NCBI RefSeq assembly: GCF_002007105.1
Contig: NZ_MVBC01000004.1
Location: 304,095-368,094 of the forward strand
Direction: 5' to 3'
DNA length: 64,000 bases
Source of the DNA: Hymenobacter sp. CRA2
GTDB taxonomy: Bacteria > Bacteroidota > Bacteroidia > Cytophagales > Hymenobacteraceae
Part shown: piece after piece, positions 1 to 8,214 of the stretch
How the letters are laid out: each line of letters opens with the position of its first letter
Numbering within the stretch: the first letter of the stretch is position 1
Notes under the pieces: generated by a model
The model's input: the letters and a program-made list of their open reading frames with translations, nothing else
What the model was told of the DNA's origin: nothing
Databases searched by the model: none
Translations under genes and position numbers: made by a program

Positions 1-1630
1 CCACGTCGCGGGTGCCGGCGCTGAGCGTTTCCAGCCGCGCCACCAGCGCGGGCAGGGCCGGGGCCAGGTCGGCGTGCAGGGCTTCTTCCAGCAGCTGGCT
101 GATCTGGCCCAGGTCGGCGGCCTCCTGGGCGCGGTGGGCTGCGGCCCCGCTGGCGGCGGCCAGTACCGAGTTGCCCCAGCGGCCGGCCTCCAGCACCTGC
201 AGCACCAGCTCGGGCCGCCACTGCACGCTCCAGACTTCGTGAAACGTGCCGCTCTTGCCCTGCACGCGCTGCGGCTTGCCCCAGCGGATGCCCAGCAGCT
301 GCAGGCGGTGCAGCAAGTGGCTGCGGCTCAGGTCGAGGTCTTTGCGCAGGTCGAGGGCCAGGGTTTTCTGGACCGCTTCGGGTTTCATGCGCAGGGCTTT
401 TTGCTGTTGGGCCAAATCCTGCTGCAGGGGCGAGGCCGGTAGTTCGTCGGGTACTTCGCCCAGCTTCTCGCCGATGACGAGCTGCTGGTGCACCAGCCCC
501 AGCGCCTCGGCGTAGCCGCCCCCGAAAATGCTCACGGCCGCCTCTTCCAGCTCTTCGATGCCGGGCAGGGCCAGCCCGCGCACGGCCGCCAGGGCGTCGG
601 CCAGCCGCACGCCCTCGATGGCGTGGGCCGACGACGCGTCGATCTGCGCGGCCCGCAGCAGGTGCGCGGCCCGCACCATCCAGTGCGTCACCACCTGCGC
701 GTGCGGCTGCTCAAACAGCAGCTCGTACCAGGCCGGGGAAAGGATGCCCGCACCGTAGCCCGACTGCCGGGCCAGCCGCTCGTAGGTCCAGGGCACCCAG
801 GTGGCTTCGGTCGTTACTTTCTTCAGGCCTTTGAGGCGGGCTTTATCGTCTTTGGCGTAGGCGGGCAACTGCCCGGCGCCGAGCACCGGCGCGTGCCAGG
901 CCCCGCACACCACCGCCACGCGCTGGTAGCCCTGCTTCAGGGTGTTGCGGAGCGTCTCGCGCATGTAGGCTTCGCGCAGCAGCGTCTCTTTGGACTCGGG
1001 CTGGGCCAGCTCCTCGCGCAGCGCCGTCATCATCTGTAGCACCACCTCAAACGCATCGGCGTGGCCGGCCGAGTGCTCAATGCGGGCTTCCCACCACCGC
1101 TCCCCGTCGGTGTAGCCATCGAGGCGGGCAAGGTGGGCAATGGGGTCGAGCGTCAGCGGAACCTCGACCGCGGGTTCCTGCTCCGAAAGAGCGGGCGTGC
1201 CTGCCGGGGTATTTTCAGCGTCTGCTGTGTGGGCTGGTTCGTCGGCGGCTTCCGGTGTGGCGCCCTCGGGGGCCTGAGCTGCGGGCACGTGCTCCACCGA
1301 GTCGGGCAGGGCAAAGCGCAGCGTCATGGGCAGATCGAAGCAGCGCAGGTGGGCGCCGTGCTGCTGGCACCAGAGCGCTGCCTGCCACTCCGGCGAAAAA
1401 CGCGCAAAGGGCAGAAACGTGGCCTGCGTGTGCTGCTTGGGGTTGTACAGGAGCAGGGCTACCGGGGGCTGCAGGGCCGGGTCGGCTACCAGCGCCAGCG
1501 CTTTTTCGCCGTCGGCGGGGCACTCCAGCAGTACGATATCGGGCTGGTACTCGTCCAGGGCCTTGAGCAGAGAGGCCGTGCTGCCGGGGCCGTGGTGGCG
1601 GATGCCGAAGAGGCGGAGGTCGGTGGGCAT
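1..1630 (-). CDS. DUF5682 family protein (C-terminus beyond the left edge)
   Basis: The reading frame is open from the ATG at 1630 to the left edge, so about 543 residues are present and the C-terminus is missing. The N-terminus (MPTDLRLFGIRHHGPGS) is the hallmark of DUF5682, a family of unknown biochemistry encoded with MoxR, SWIM, DUF5691 and VWA genes. Visible signatures are His12-His13 in a GIRHHG motif, Glu36 in LLECPADG, and His246 in VCGAWHAPVL. That spacing recalls the EreA/ChaN/TraB superfamily of putative metal-dependent hydrolases, which is my inference. An acidic, Ala/Pro/Glu-rich segment near residues 115-150 looks like a linker. The start lies 1 nt after the stop of the upstream oxygenase gene, suggesting translational coupling. 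Confidence 0.85.
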   Translation of the reverse strand, partial: MPTDLRLFGIRHHGPGSTASLLKALDEYQPDIVLLECPADGEKALALVADPALQPPVALLLYNPKQHTQATFLPFARFSPEWQAALWCQQHGAHLRCFDLPMTLRFALPDSVEHVPAAQAPEGATPEAADEPAHTADAENTPAGTPALSEQEPAVEVPLTLDPIAHLARLDGYTDGERWWEARIEHSAGHADAFEVVLQMMTALREELAQPESKETLLREAYMRETLRNTLKQGYQRVAVVCGAWHAPVLGAGQLPAYAKDDKARLKGLKKVTTEATWVPWTYERLARQSGYGAGILSPAWYELLFEQPHAQVVTHWMVRAAHLLRAAQIDASSAHAIEGVRLADALAAVRGLALPGIEELEEAAVSIFGGGYAEALGLVHQQLVIGEKLGEVPDELPASPLQQDLAQQQKALRMKPEAVQKTLALDLRKDLDLSRSHLLHRLQLLGIRWGKPQRVQGKSGTFHEVWSVQWRPELVLQVLEAGRWGNSVLAAASGAAAHRAQEAADLGQISQLLEEALHADLAPALPALVARLETLSAGTRDV

Positions 1631-1631
1631 A

Positions 1632-2180
1632 TCAGCGGGCAGGATTCTGGTACAGGATGTCGGAGCGCAGCACGTACTTGCGGCCTTCCAGGACGGGGCA
1701 GCCCTTGTGGCGCAGCTCGTGGCGGAAGCACAGCGCCGCCCCGCGTTGGGGCGTCACCGTCAGGTCTTCGAATTCCGTCGCGCCGCCCCGAAAATCGTCG
1801 TTGAGGTAAAGCAGAAACGTCCAGCGGCTGGTTGCTTCGCCGGCCTGCACGCTGCCGTCCTTGTGCTTGTTGAACCGCTCACCCACGTCGTAGCGGTAGA
1901 AGCGAAACTGCTCGTAGAGGCCCACAGGCGCGGCACCATCGGGCTCAGTGGGCAGCAGCGGTTGCAGCCGTGGCCAGAAAGCCGCGGCCAGCGCCGCATC
2001 GGTGTACTCCAGGCGGTAGTTGTTGCGGATGCCCTTTATCAGCTGCGCGCCGCCGGGCAAGGCCACCCCCGCTTCGGCAAAGCCCAACTGCTCGCTGCGG
2101 GCCATCAGCTCGGTGCATTCGGCCGGCGAGAGAAACGCCGGAATTTCCAGGATGGAATCGGTCAGGTAGTGTGGGCGCAT
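1632..2180 (-). CDS. 2-oxoglutarate/Fe(II)-dependent oxygenase, prolyl-4-hydroxylase type
   Basis: This 182-residue protein has the signature of the P4Hc/2OG-Fe(II) oxygenase superfamily. The iron triad is His106-x-Asp108 (FNKHKDGS) and His158 (ELRHKGC). Arg172 in YVLRSDILY is placed to bind the 2-oxoglutarate carboxylate. Such enzymes use O2 and 2-oxoglutarate to hydroxylate protein side chains or small molecules, and the substrate cannot be read from sequence. There is no signal peptide, so it is cytoplasmic. It is one nucleotide upstream of the DUF5682 gene in the same direction, so the two are probably co-translated. ATG start at 2180. Confidence 0.85.
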   Translation of the reverse strand: MRPHYLTDSILEIPAFLSPAECTELMARSEQLGFAEAGVALPGGAQLIKGIRNNYRLEYTDAALAAAFWPRLQPLLPTEPDGAAPVGLYEQFRFYRYDVGERFNKHKDGSVQAGEATSRWTFLLYLNDDFRGGATEFEDLTVTPQRGAALCFRHELRHKGCPVLEGRKYVLRSDILYQNPAR

Positions 2181-2301
2181 GGAACGGGTGGGAATGGCGG
2201 AGGCTACTTAGCAGAACCTGAAGGGGCGTCTGAACTGCATGACGGCTGGGTTGCAGGTGGCTTGCGGCGCAAGAATAAGCACAAGCCCCGAACCAGCCGC
2301 G

Positions 2302-3318
2302 TCAGCAGTCGTGGTCTTCGTAGCGGCTGACGGAAAAGCCCGCCTGCTCCAGCGCCGCCGCCAGCTTCGGCAGGCCCGGGGCGCCGTAGCGGTCCGACAG
2401 GCGCAAATCCCCCGCCGATAGCGCCATGTACCCGGCGCCCTTGGCCGGATGGATGGTGAGCAGCTCCACGGCCGGAGCGCCGGTGTGGGCCAGCACCACC
2501 GTGTCGTAGTGCGTCGAAAGGGCCCAGGCCGCCTGGCCGGGCACCGGCCAAAGGGCTACCTGCTCGTTGCGCAGCCGGCCTTGCAGCGGGGCCGGCGTTT
2601 TGAGCAGGCCATCCTGGTACAGCGCCCGCTGCGACTGGCGCCAATGGGTTTCCGTCACAGGCACGCCGGTGGGCAGGGGGGTATGGTCGTAGCCGAAGAT
2701 TCGCTGCTGTTGTTGGGTATCAAATACTTGCGCGCGCGTTGTCAGCTGGCTGAAGCGGGCCGCCAGCGCGGCGGACGCTGCCTGCGCCGCTTCGTAGAAG
2801 GGCCGCGCGGCCGTCAGCTCGTCCTGCCAGTCGAAGTACAGGCCCGCCGACGCCAGACCGGATTCTGCTTGGCGCACGCCCCCGAATACCGACAGGCCCA
2901 CGCTCAGCAACGGGCCTGCCCACTTGGCCGTGTACGCCACGCTGCTCCAGCCGCCGTGAGCGAAAGAAGTTGGTCCGGCCTGACTTGGCGGCCCCAATAC
3001 GTGCGTAAGCGAAGTCACCCAGTACGCCGGATCGGCGGGACCGGTGCCGGCGTGGTCGGGCGGCGTAGCCAGCTCGTAGCTCACCTCCATGACGGGCTTG
3101 CGGCGGGCCGGCCCGCGCAGGTTGCACTCCACTGCCGGCAGCCCCAGCACCGCGCGGCAGGCGCAGCGCAGGTTGGGCCAGCCGCCGAAGGGCCGCAGCC
3201 ACGGCCGCGGCGAGAGCAGTGCCTCGGCCTCATCCAGGCTGACTCCCCAGGGAATCAGCTGATCATCGATGGGGAAGTGGCGCGGGTCGAAGGACAGGGG
3301 CGAGGAGGTATGAGCCAA
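2302..3318 (-). CDS. Hypothetical protein in the MoxR/DUF5682 cluster
   Basis: This open frame of up to 338 residues has coding-like composition, and I do not recognise its family. It lacks a signal peptide and membrane segments and contains many aromatic residues (WPNLRCACRAVLGLP, YFDWQDEL). The frame begins at a TTG (3318) with no nearby in-frame ATG, so the start is uncertain. It lies between the SMI1/KNR4-type gene and the oxygenase, all in one direction, and is likely part of the same transcription unit. The mid-region has Ala-rich helical stretches (around residues 170-190). No catalytic motif is evident. Confidence 0.6.
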   Translation of the reverse strand: MAHTSSPLSFDPRHFPIDDQLIPWGVSLDEAEALLSPRPWLRPFGGWPNLRCACRAVLGLPAVECNLRGPARRKPVMEVSYELATPPDHAGTGPADPAYWVTSLTHVLGPPSQAGPTSFAHGGWSSVAYTAKWAGPLLSVGLSVFGGVRQAESGLASAGLYFDWQDELTAARPFYEAAQAASAALAARFSQLTTRAQVFDTQQQQRIFGYDHTPLPTGVPVTETHWRQSQRALYQDGLLKTPAPLQGRLRNEQVALWPVPGQAAWALSTHYDTVVLAHTGAPAVELLTIHPAKGAGYMALSAGDLRLSDRYGAPGLPKLAAALEQAGFSVSRYEDHDC

Positions 3319-3459
3319 GCGGATGCAGAAGCTAACGGGGCCTACAAGCCACGAGGCCGGAGTGAAACATACTATCTAATGCTATGAAGCAGCGAGGCCT
3401 GGAACTCCCGTGCGGAGCCTGCCCAGCGCACAGGCGCAACGCACACCCAAGGACTATCC

Positions 3460-4044
3460 TCAGTCGGCTGCAAACTCCTGCGGGTAGCCCTCGGGGTGCA
3501 CGGGCGCCAGCTCCACGACGATTTCGTCGCTAAGCAAGGCCGTGTCCGCGCTGGCCGCTTCGTAGCTGCGCACCACGGCCGCGAGCCAGCTGGTGAGGTC
3601 GGGGAAGAGCACGGTGCGGGCCTCCCAGTCGTGCCAGTGCTCCATGATCTGCCCCGCCCGGCCGGTGAAGGTGCCTTCCAGATCCACGCAGACGTGGTCT
3701 CCGCCGCCGTTTTCCAGGAAGGGCACCCAGCTCGTCCGCCACCAGTTGTGCGTAAAGTCACCGTCGGCCAGCAGCTCGTTGTTGACGCGCATGCTTTCGG
3801 TCACGCTTTCGAGGGACTGCAGGCAGTTGTTCTGAAAAAAGCTGTTGTAATCCTGCTGCCCGTCGTGCCAGCCAAACCACTGCCGCAGCTCCGGCGTCAA
3901 GGTCAGCTCAAATTCCGCTTCAAACGCGGCTAGCTCGGCCTCGGAGGCGGGCGGGTTCAGCGTGGCGTAGTAGTCGGGGCGGTGTTGCTGCAGCAGCTCG
4001 TCGAGGCGGCGGAGTAGGCGGACGAAGTCGGGGGAGGCGGCCAT
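3460..4044 (-). CDS. SMI1/KNR4 (SUKH-1) family protein
   Basis: This 194-residue cytoplasmic protein carries the classical SUKH-1 features. An N-terminal helix region leads to LTPELRQWFGWHDGQQ, then WWRTSWVPFLENGGGDHVCVD with the glycine turn after PFL, then a GQIMEHWHDWEAR strand and a final DLTSWL helix. SUKH proteins are best known as immunity proteins of polymorphic-toxin systems and as general protein-interaction modules. No toxin gene is adjacent here, so the immunity role is only a family inference. It is preceded on the same strand by two further genes with short spacing, forming a run inserted downstream of the MoxR gene. Confidence 0.85.
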   Translation of the reverse strand: MAASPDFVRLLRRLDELLQQHRPDYYATLNPPASEAELAAFEAEFELTLTPELRQWFGWHDGQQDYNSFFQNNCLQSLESVTESMRVNNELLADGDFTHNWWRTSWVPFLENGGGDHVCVDLEGTFTGRAGQIMEHWHDWEARTVLFPDLTSWLAAVVRSYEAASADTALLSDEIVVELAPVHPEGYPQEFAAD

Positions 4045-4056
4045 AGAATGGATTTA

Positions 4057-4776
4057 CTAGTAGTGATTCACGCAAACCAAGCGGGCAGCCGCGGCATCGT
4101 AGTACATCAGCACGCTGTTGCCATCGGCAAAGTACGGGCTGGCCGGGGCCAGGCCAACGGGGTGTAGGGTGGCCAGGTCGAGCCCGGGCAACAGGTACGC
4201 TTGGTTGGCTTGCATTTCCGCGTCTGCGCTGCCAAAATCGGGGTGCGAGGCGGGCAGAAAGAACGCGCCCGGGGCTTCGCGCCAGCCCCGCAGCCAGGCA
4301 TTAAGGCTCTGGAAGCGGCCGGTGCGCCGGTACTGCTCCCGCACGTAGTGAAAGCCCCGGAAGGTGCTCAGAAAGTACTCCGCGTCGAACTCCGGGGTGG
4401 TGGGCCAGCCGGCCGGGGGCGGGCCGAGGAGTTGCTCCAGGCTGCCCGCGCCGAGGTATGCCGCTTCGTGTGCCTGCCAATCGGCGGCTAGTTGGTCGTA
4501 GCCGGCTGCTACGGCTGCGTGGCCGCGGAACACGCGCACATCGCCGGCGAAGACTAGCTGCCCGCCCCGCAGCTCAAAGGTGCTCACATGCGCCGAGGCC
4601 GCCGCGCCGGCATAGGCTTCGTCGTACCACAGGCCGTTGGTCGAGAGCACCGGCAAGGCCAGCTCGGGCGGCAGGCCCGGTACGCCCTGCACCAGGCACA
4701 GCGGGTAGAAGAAGCCCCGCCACTGGGCTGCATCGGCCAGGACCGCTTGCAAGGCCGGGTAGGGCGTGATGATCAT
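4057..4776 (-). CDS. Hypothetical protein coupled to a SUKH-like gene
   Basis: This 239-residue cytoplasmic protein has an ATG start that overlaps the stop of the preceding gene (ATGA at 4776-4773), so translation is probably coupled. It is rich in aromatic residues and glycine (EYFLSTFRGFHYVREQYRR and a YYDAAAARLVCVNHY end). I do not recognise the family. Its size and position between two SUKH-type proteins suggest a distant relative or a partner of that group, but no diagnostic motif supports this. Confidence 0.65.
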   Translation of the reverse strand: MIITPYPALQAVLADAAQWRGFFYPLCLVQGVPGLPPELALPVLSTNGLWYDEAYAGAAASAHVSTFELRGGQLVFAGDVRVFRGHAAVAAGYDQLAADWQAHEAAYLGAGSLEQLLGPPPAGWPTTPEFDAEYFLSTFRGFHYVREQYRRTGRFQSLNAWLRGWREAPGAFFLPASHPDFGSADAEMQANQAYLLPGLDLATLHPVGLAPASPYFADGNSVLMYYDAAAARLVCVNHY

Positions 4777-5477
4777 CCCGCGAAATGCTCAAACGTGGTA
4801 TTCATCGGCGCAACCCCCATTTCCTGTACCAGCAACTGCTCGAACTCGGCCTGCGGCAGCAACGTGTCGATGGTGTAGCGGCGGCGCGGGAGCACCACGG
4901 TTTCCTGTTGCAGCGGCCGGGTATAAACTTTCGTCAGCAGCGCGTGCCAGGCCGGTCGCAGGTACGGGCGGATGGCCTCGGCCGCCCGCAGCAAATCGGC
5001 CCGCAGCTCCTCGAAGCCGGCGTAGCCTTCCAGGGCGTACTCATCAAAGGAGGTAGCCCGGTCCAGCATTTCGCGGAAAATGAAGGCTTCCATCGAAGGG
5101 GCCACCACGGTGGTTTGGTTATCGTCGTGCAGCGAAAGCGTCACCGGCAGCTCCGCGTCGGCGGCGAGGGTGGGGCAGAAGGCGTACAGGTCGCCGCCAC
5201 CGGTCTGGCCCAGCGGCACGAAGCGGCAGCCTGGGTCCCAGTCCTCGGGCAATTCCCACGTTAGCACATCTTCGGGGCGGTACAGCTCAAAGTCCTGGGC
5301 GAAGAGCAGCACCGGCGGCCGTTGGCTCAGGCGCGGGAAGATGTCCCGCTGCCAGGTGGGGTTGGGAAAGCCGCCGTCCAGAAACCAGTCGAGCATCCCG
5401 TCGTGGTAGAGACGGTGGTACAGCGCGGGCAGCGGCGTCTCGTATTTGCGCTCGATGGCGGCTAGCAGGTCGGCCAT
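4773..5477 (-). CDS. SUKH-like (SMI1/KNR4-type) protein
   Basis: This 234-residue cytoplasmic protein has N-terminal MADLLAAIERKYETPLPALYHRLY, resembling the SMI1/KNR4 opening helix. A strand-turn region FVPLGQTGGGDLYAFCP matches the SUKH core position of the glycine turn, followed by SLHDDN and SMEAFIFREML. This places it as a divergent SUKH relative, less certain than the neighbour at 3460-4044. It starts 21 nt after the MoxR gene stop and overlaps the next gene by 4 nt. The three genes 5477-3460 therefore form a compact cassette in the MoxR operon. The family is linked to toxin immunity, but no toxin is visible. Confidence 0.7.
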   Translation of the reverse strand: MADLLAAIERKYETPLPALYHRLYHDGMLDWFLDGGFPNPTWQRDIFPRLSQRPPVLLFAQDFELYRPEDVLTWELPEDWDPGCRFVPLGQTGGGDLYAFCPTLAADAELPVTLSLHDDNQTTVVAPSMEAFIFREMLDRATSFDEYALEGYAGFEELRADLLRAAEAIRPYLRPAWHALLTKVYTRPLQQETVVLPRRRYTIDTLLPQAEFEQLLVQEMGVAPMNTTFEHFAG

Positions 5478-5498
5478 AGTGGAAGTGACACGTTTGCG

Positions 5499-6593
5499 TT
5501 ACTCTACCACCTCCCGGCAGGCCCGGTACAGGTCTTTCCACCCGTCGCGCTCCTTCACCACGGTTTCCAGGTATTCCAGCCACACCACGCGGTCCTGCAC
5601 CGGGTCTTTCACCACGGCGCCGGTGAGGCCGGCGGCCAGGTCGGCGGCCTGCAGGGTGCCGTCGCCGAAGTAGGCGGCCAGGGCCAAGCCGCTGTTGAGC
5701 ACCGAAATGGCCTCGCCGGTGCTCAGCGTACCGCTGGGGCTTTTGAGCTTGGTTTTGCCGTTTTCCGTCACGCCGCCGCGCAGCTCCCGGAACACCGTCA
5801 CCAAGCGGCTGATCTGCTCCAGGGCGGCCGTGGTGGGCGGCAGCTGCAGGGCCCGGCCGGTTTTCTCCACTCGGCTCTGCACAATCTGTACTTCCTCGGC
5901 TACCGACGTGGGCAGGGGCAGCACCACGGTGTTGAAGCGGCGGCGCAGGGCGCTGCTCAGTTCGTTCACGCCCTTGTCCCGGTCGTTGGCGGTGGCAATG
6001 ACGTTGAAGCCGCGCGTGGCCTGCACTTCGGTGGCCAGTTCCGGCACGGGCAGCACCTTTTCGGAGAGAACGGTGATGAGTGTATCCTGCACGTCGGCGG
6101 GAATGCGCGTCAGCTCCTCGATGCGTACCAAAGAGCCTTCCTGCATGCCCTTGAGCAGAGGTGAGGGTACCAGGGCCGCGGCCGACGGCCCTTCGGCAAT
6201 CAGGCGGGCGTAGTTCCAGGAGTAGCGGATAGCGTCCTCGGAGGTGCCGGCCGTGCCCTGAATCAGCAGGTTGGAATGCCCGCTGATGGCCGCCGTCAGG
6301 TGCTCCGACACCCAGCTTTTGGCCGTGCCCGGCACGCCCAGCAGCAGCAGGGCGCGGTCGGTTGCCAGCGTGGCCACCGCTATTTCCATCAGCCGGCGCT
6401 GCCCGATGTACTTGGGCTCGATTTCGAGGCCGCTGTCGAGGGTGCCGCCGAGCAGATAAGTGACCACGGCCCAGGGCGAGAGTTGCCAGCCCGGCGGCTT
6501 GGGACGGTCGTCGGCGGCGCGCAGGGTGGCCAGTTCTTTGGCGTACTGCACCTCGGCGTGCGGGCGCAGGATGTTATCGGTGGCGGTGGACAT
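5499..6593 (-). CDS. MoxR family AAA+ ATPase
   Basis: This 364-residue AAA+ ATPase has Walker A GVPGTAKS (residues 86-93), Walker B around LVRIEEL (155-161), sensor-1 Asn in VIATANDRD (about 203), and arginines of SALRRRFN (217-219) that fit the arginine-finger region. The MoxR type usually works as a chaperone-like ATPase with VWA-domain partners to assemble or activate metalloprotein or membrane complexes. Here its partners are the upstream SWIM and DUF5691 genes and the downstream DUF5682 gene. The N-terminal 60 residues precede the AAA core. ATG start at 6593, 82 nt after the DUF5691 stop. Confidence 0.93.
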   Translation of the reverse strand: MSTATDNILRPHAEVQYAKELATLRAADDRPKPPGWQLSPWAVVTYLLGGTLDSGLEIEPKYIGQRRLMEIAVATLATDRALLLLGVPGTAKSWVSEHLTAAISGHSNLLIQGTAGTSEDAIRYSWNYARLIAEGPSAAALVPSPLLKGMQEGSLVRIEELTRIPADVQDTLITVLSEKVLPVPELATEVQATRGFNVIATANDRDKGVNELSSALRRRFNTVVLPLPTSVAEEVQIVQSRVEKTGRALQLPPTTAALEQISRLVTVFRELRGGVTENGKTKLKSPSGTLSTGEAISVLNSGLALAAYFGDGTLQAADLAAGLTGAVVKDPVQDRVVWLEYLETVVKERDGWKDLYRACREVVE

Positions 6594-6675
6594 GGCGGAG
6601 TAAGGATGAGCTAAAGCTACGAAGTGGGCGGGCCGAAGTGGTTCGGTCCGCGGGCCGATTGTTCGGGCGGAGAAA

Positions 6676-8214
6676 TCAGTTGTCGGGGCCGGGGGCTTCC
6701 GTCAGCGTCTGTTCGAGCCGGTGGCGAAACCCGAGGGCGTCCAGCAGCTGCGTGATGGGTGTGCTATCAGCGTCGTACAGCGCGCTCAGAGCCGCGGTAC
6801 ACAGCTCGTATTGCGCGGGCGGCACGGCCAGCTGCATGTGTCGCAGTAGCTGCGTGAGGTGGCCCGAGCGGAACAGAAACACGTAGCGGGCGTGGTCGGA
6901 AGAAGCCAGAGTATTGGCGATAATGGCCAGCGCGGCGCGGGTCAGCGCTGCGGGCCAGGGGCCCGGAATGGCCAGCATCAGGCTTTCCCAACGGGCCGGC
7001 GCCTGGCTGAAGCGCGGCTCCGGCGGCAGGGCGCCGAGTAGCACCTGCGCCGCTTCGGCCGCGCCGAGTTTTTCCGCCACGGCCGACAGTACTTGCAAGG
7101 GCTCCGGGGCGTGGTCGAGCTGAAACTGCAGGTAGGCCCGCAGCCAAGCGGGTGAGGGGTGTAGCAGCAGGGCCTGCCGCCATCCCGTCAGCAAGAGCTC
7201 GACCCACTCACTCGTGGCTGCCAGCACCAACAGCTGCTCGGGGCTTAGCTGCCAGTGGGCGCTCCACCGCTCGGGCGGAAGCAGGGCCAGCATCTGCCCC
7301 AGCCAGGCCGCTTTTTCGCCCCCGAAGCGGCTGTCTTTCGGCTCGATGCCCTGGGCTTGCCAGCTGGCGTCCCAGGCAGCGGGTAGCTCCACCGCCAGCG
7401 CGGCGGGCGGCCCCGACAGCGTCAGCAGGGCTGTGGCTTGCTGCCACAGCCGCTCCACCAGCGCGTTGCCGGGCGTGCGCACGAGCAGCGGCGCTACCGC
7501 CTGGCGCACCTCCTTGCTTTTGGAGCCGAGGTAGACTTCCAGCAGCGGGGCGTCGGCGGCGCTGAGCCCGGTTGCCAGCGTCGACAGTAGCAGCGCCTGA
7601 TTTTTGGCTGGTTCCTGCGGGAGGGCAGCCGCCAGCAGCTCCCGGGCCCGGGCGGCGTCGTGGCCGCGCAGCTCGGCAAGAAAGCGTTGGCGCTGGGCCA
7701 GCGTACCCGATTCCCACGCTGCTTCATCGGGCGCGGCGGCGAGGAGCAGCGGCGCCCAGCCCGGGTTCAGCGCCGCCAGCCAGCGGCCTCGCTCGCCCAG
7801 CACCCGGGCGGCGGCCTCCTGCACCGGGCGGTGGCTGCTGGCGTAGGCCAGCAGCTGCGGCAGCAAGCGGTGCGGTACCCGGCGGCCCCGTTCGCCGAGG
7901 CTGCGGAGGTAGCCAGGCAGCAGGTCGGCGGAGGCCCCATCCAGCAGTTGCTGGAGCAGATCAGCGCCCTGCGGGCCGAGGGCCGGTTGGCTTTCGGCGG
8001 CGGCCGGTGCTGGTGGGGTTACCGTAGCAGCCGGGGCCTGAAAGCCGGCTTTGCGCATCAGCCCCAGGGCACCGGCCGCGCGCAGCACCTGGGCTTCGCG
8101 CACGGCGTCGGCCGTAGCCGGAAGGTCGGGCAACGATGGCACGGCCTCGCCGCTTTGGCGGGTGCCAAGCAGCGCCACGCGCAGCAGCTGCGGCCAATCA
8201 GCGGATGGGTTCAT
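6676..8214 (-). CDS. DUF5691 family helical-repeat protein
   Basis: This 512-residue protein begins MNPSADWPQLLRVALLGTRQSG; the W-x2-L-x3-ALLGT opening is typical of DUF5691. It is almost entirely Leu/Ala-rich amphipathic helices, consistent with a HEAT-like scaffold. An open frame extends upstream, but the ATG at 8214 overlaps the SWIM stop as ATGA (8214-8211), which fixes the start and implies coupled translation. No catalytic motif or membrane segment is visible. In this cluster it probably acts as an adaptor in the MoxR complex; that role is inferred from constant gene neighbourhood, not demonstrated. Confidence 0.85.
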   Translation of the reverse strand: MNPSADWPQLLRVALLGTRQSGEAVPSLPDLPATADAVREAQVLRAAGALGLMRKAGFQAPAATVTPPAPAAAESQPALGPQGADLLQQLLDGASADLLPGYLRSLGERGRRVPHRLLPQLLAYASSHRPVQEAAARVLGERGRWLAALNPGWAPLLLAAAPDEAAWESGTLAQRQRFLAELRGHDAARARELLAAALPQEPAKNQALLLSTLATGLSAADAPLLEVYLGSKSKEVRQAVAPLLVRTPGNALVERLWQQATALLTLSGPPAALAVELPAAWDASWQAQGIEPKDSRFGGEKAAWLGQMLALLPPERWSAHWQLSPEQLLVLAATSEWVELLLTGWRQALLLHPSPAWLRAYLQFQLDHAPEPLQVLSAVAEKLGAAEAAQVLLGALPPEPRFSQAPARWESLMLAIPGPWPAALTRAALAIIANTLASSDHARYVFLFRSGHLTQLLRHMQLAVPPAQYELCTAALSALYDADSTPITQLLDALGFRHRLEQTLTEAPGPDN

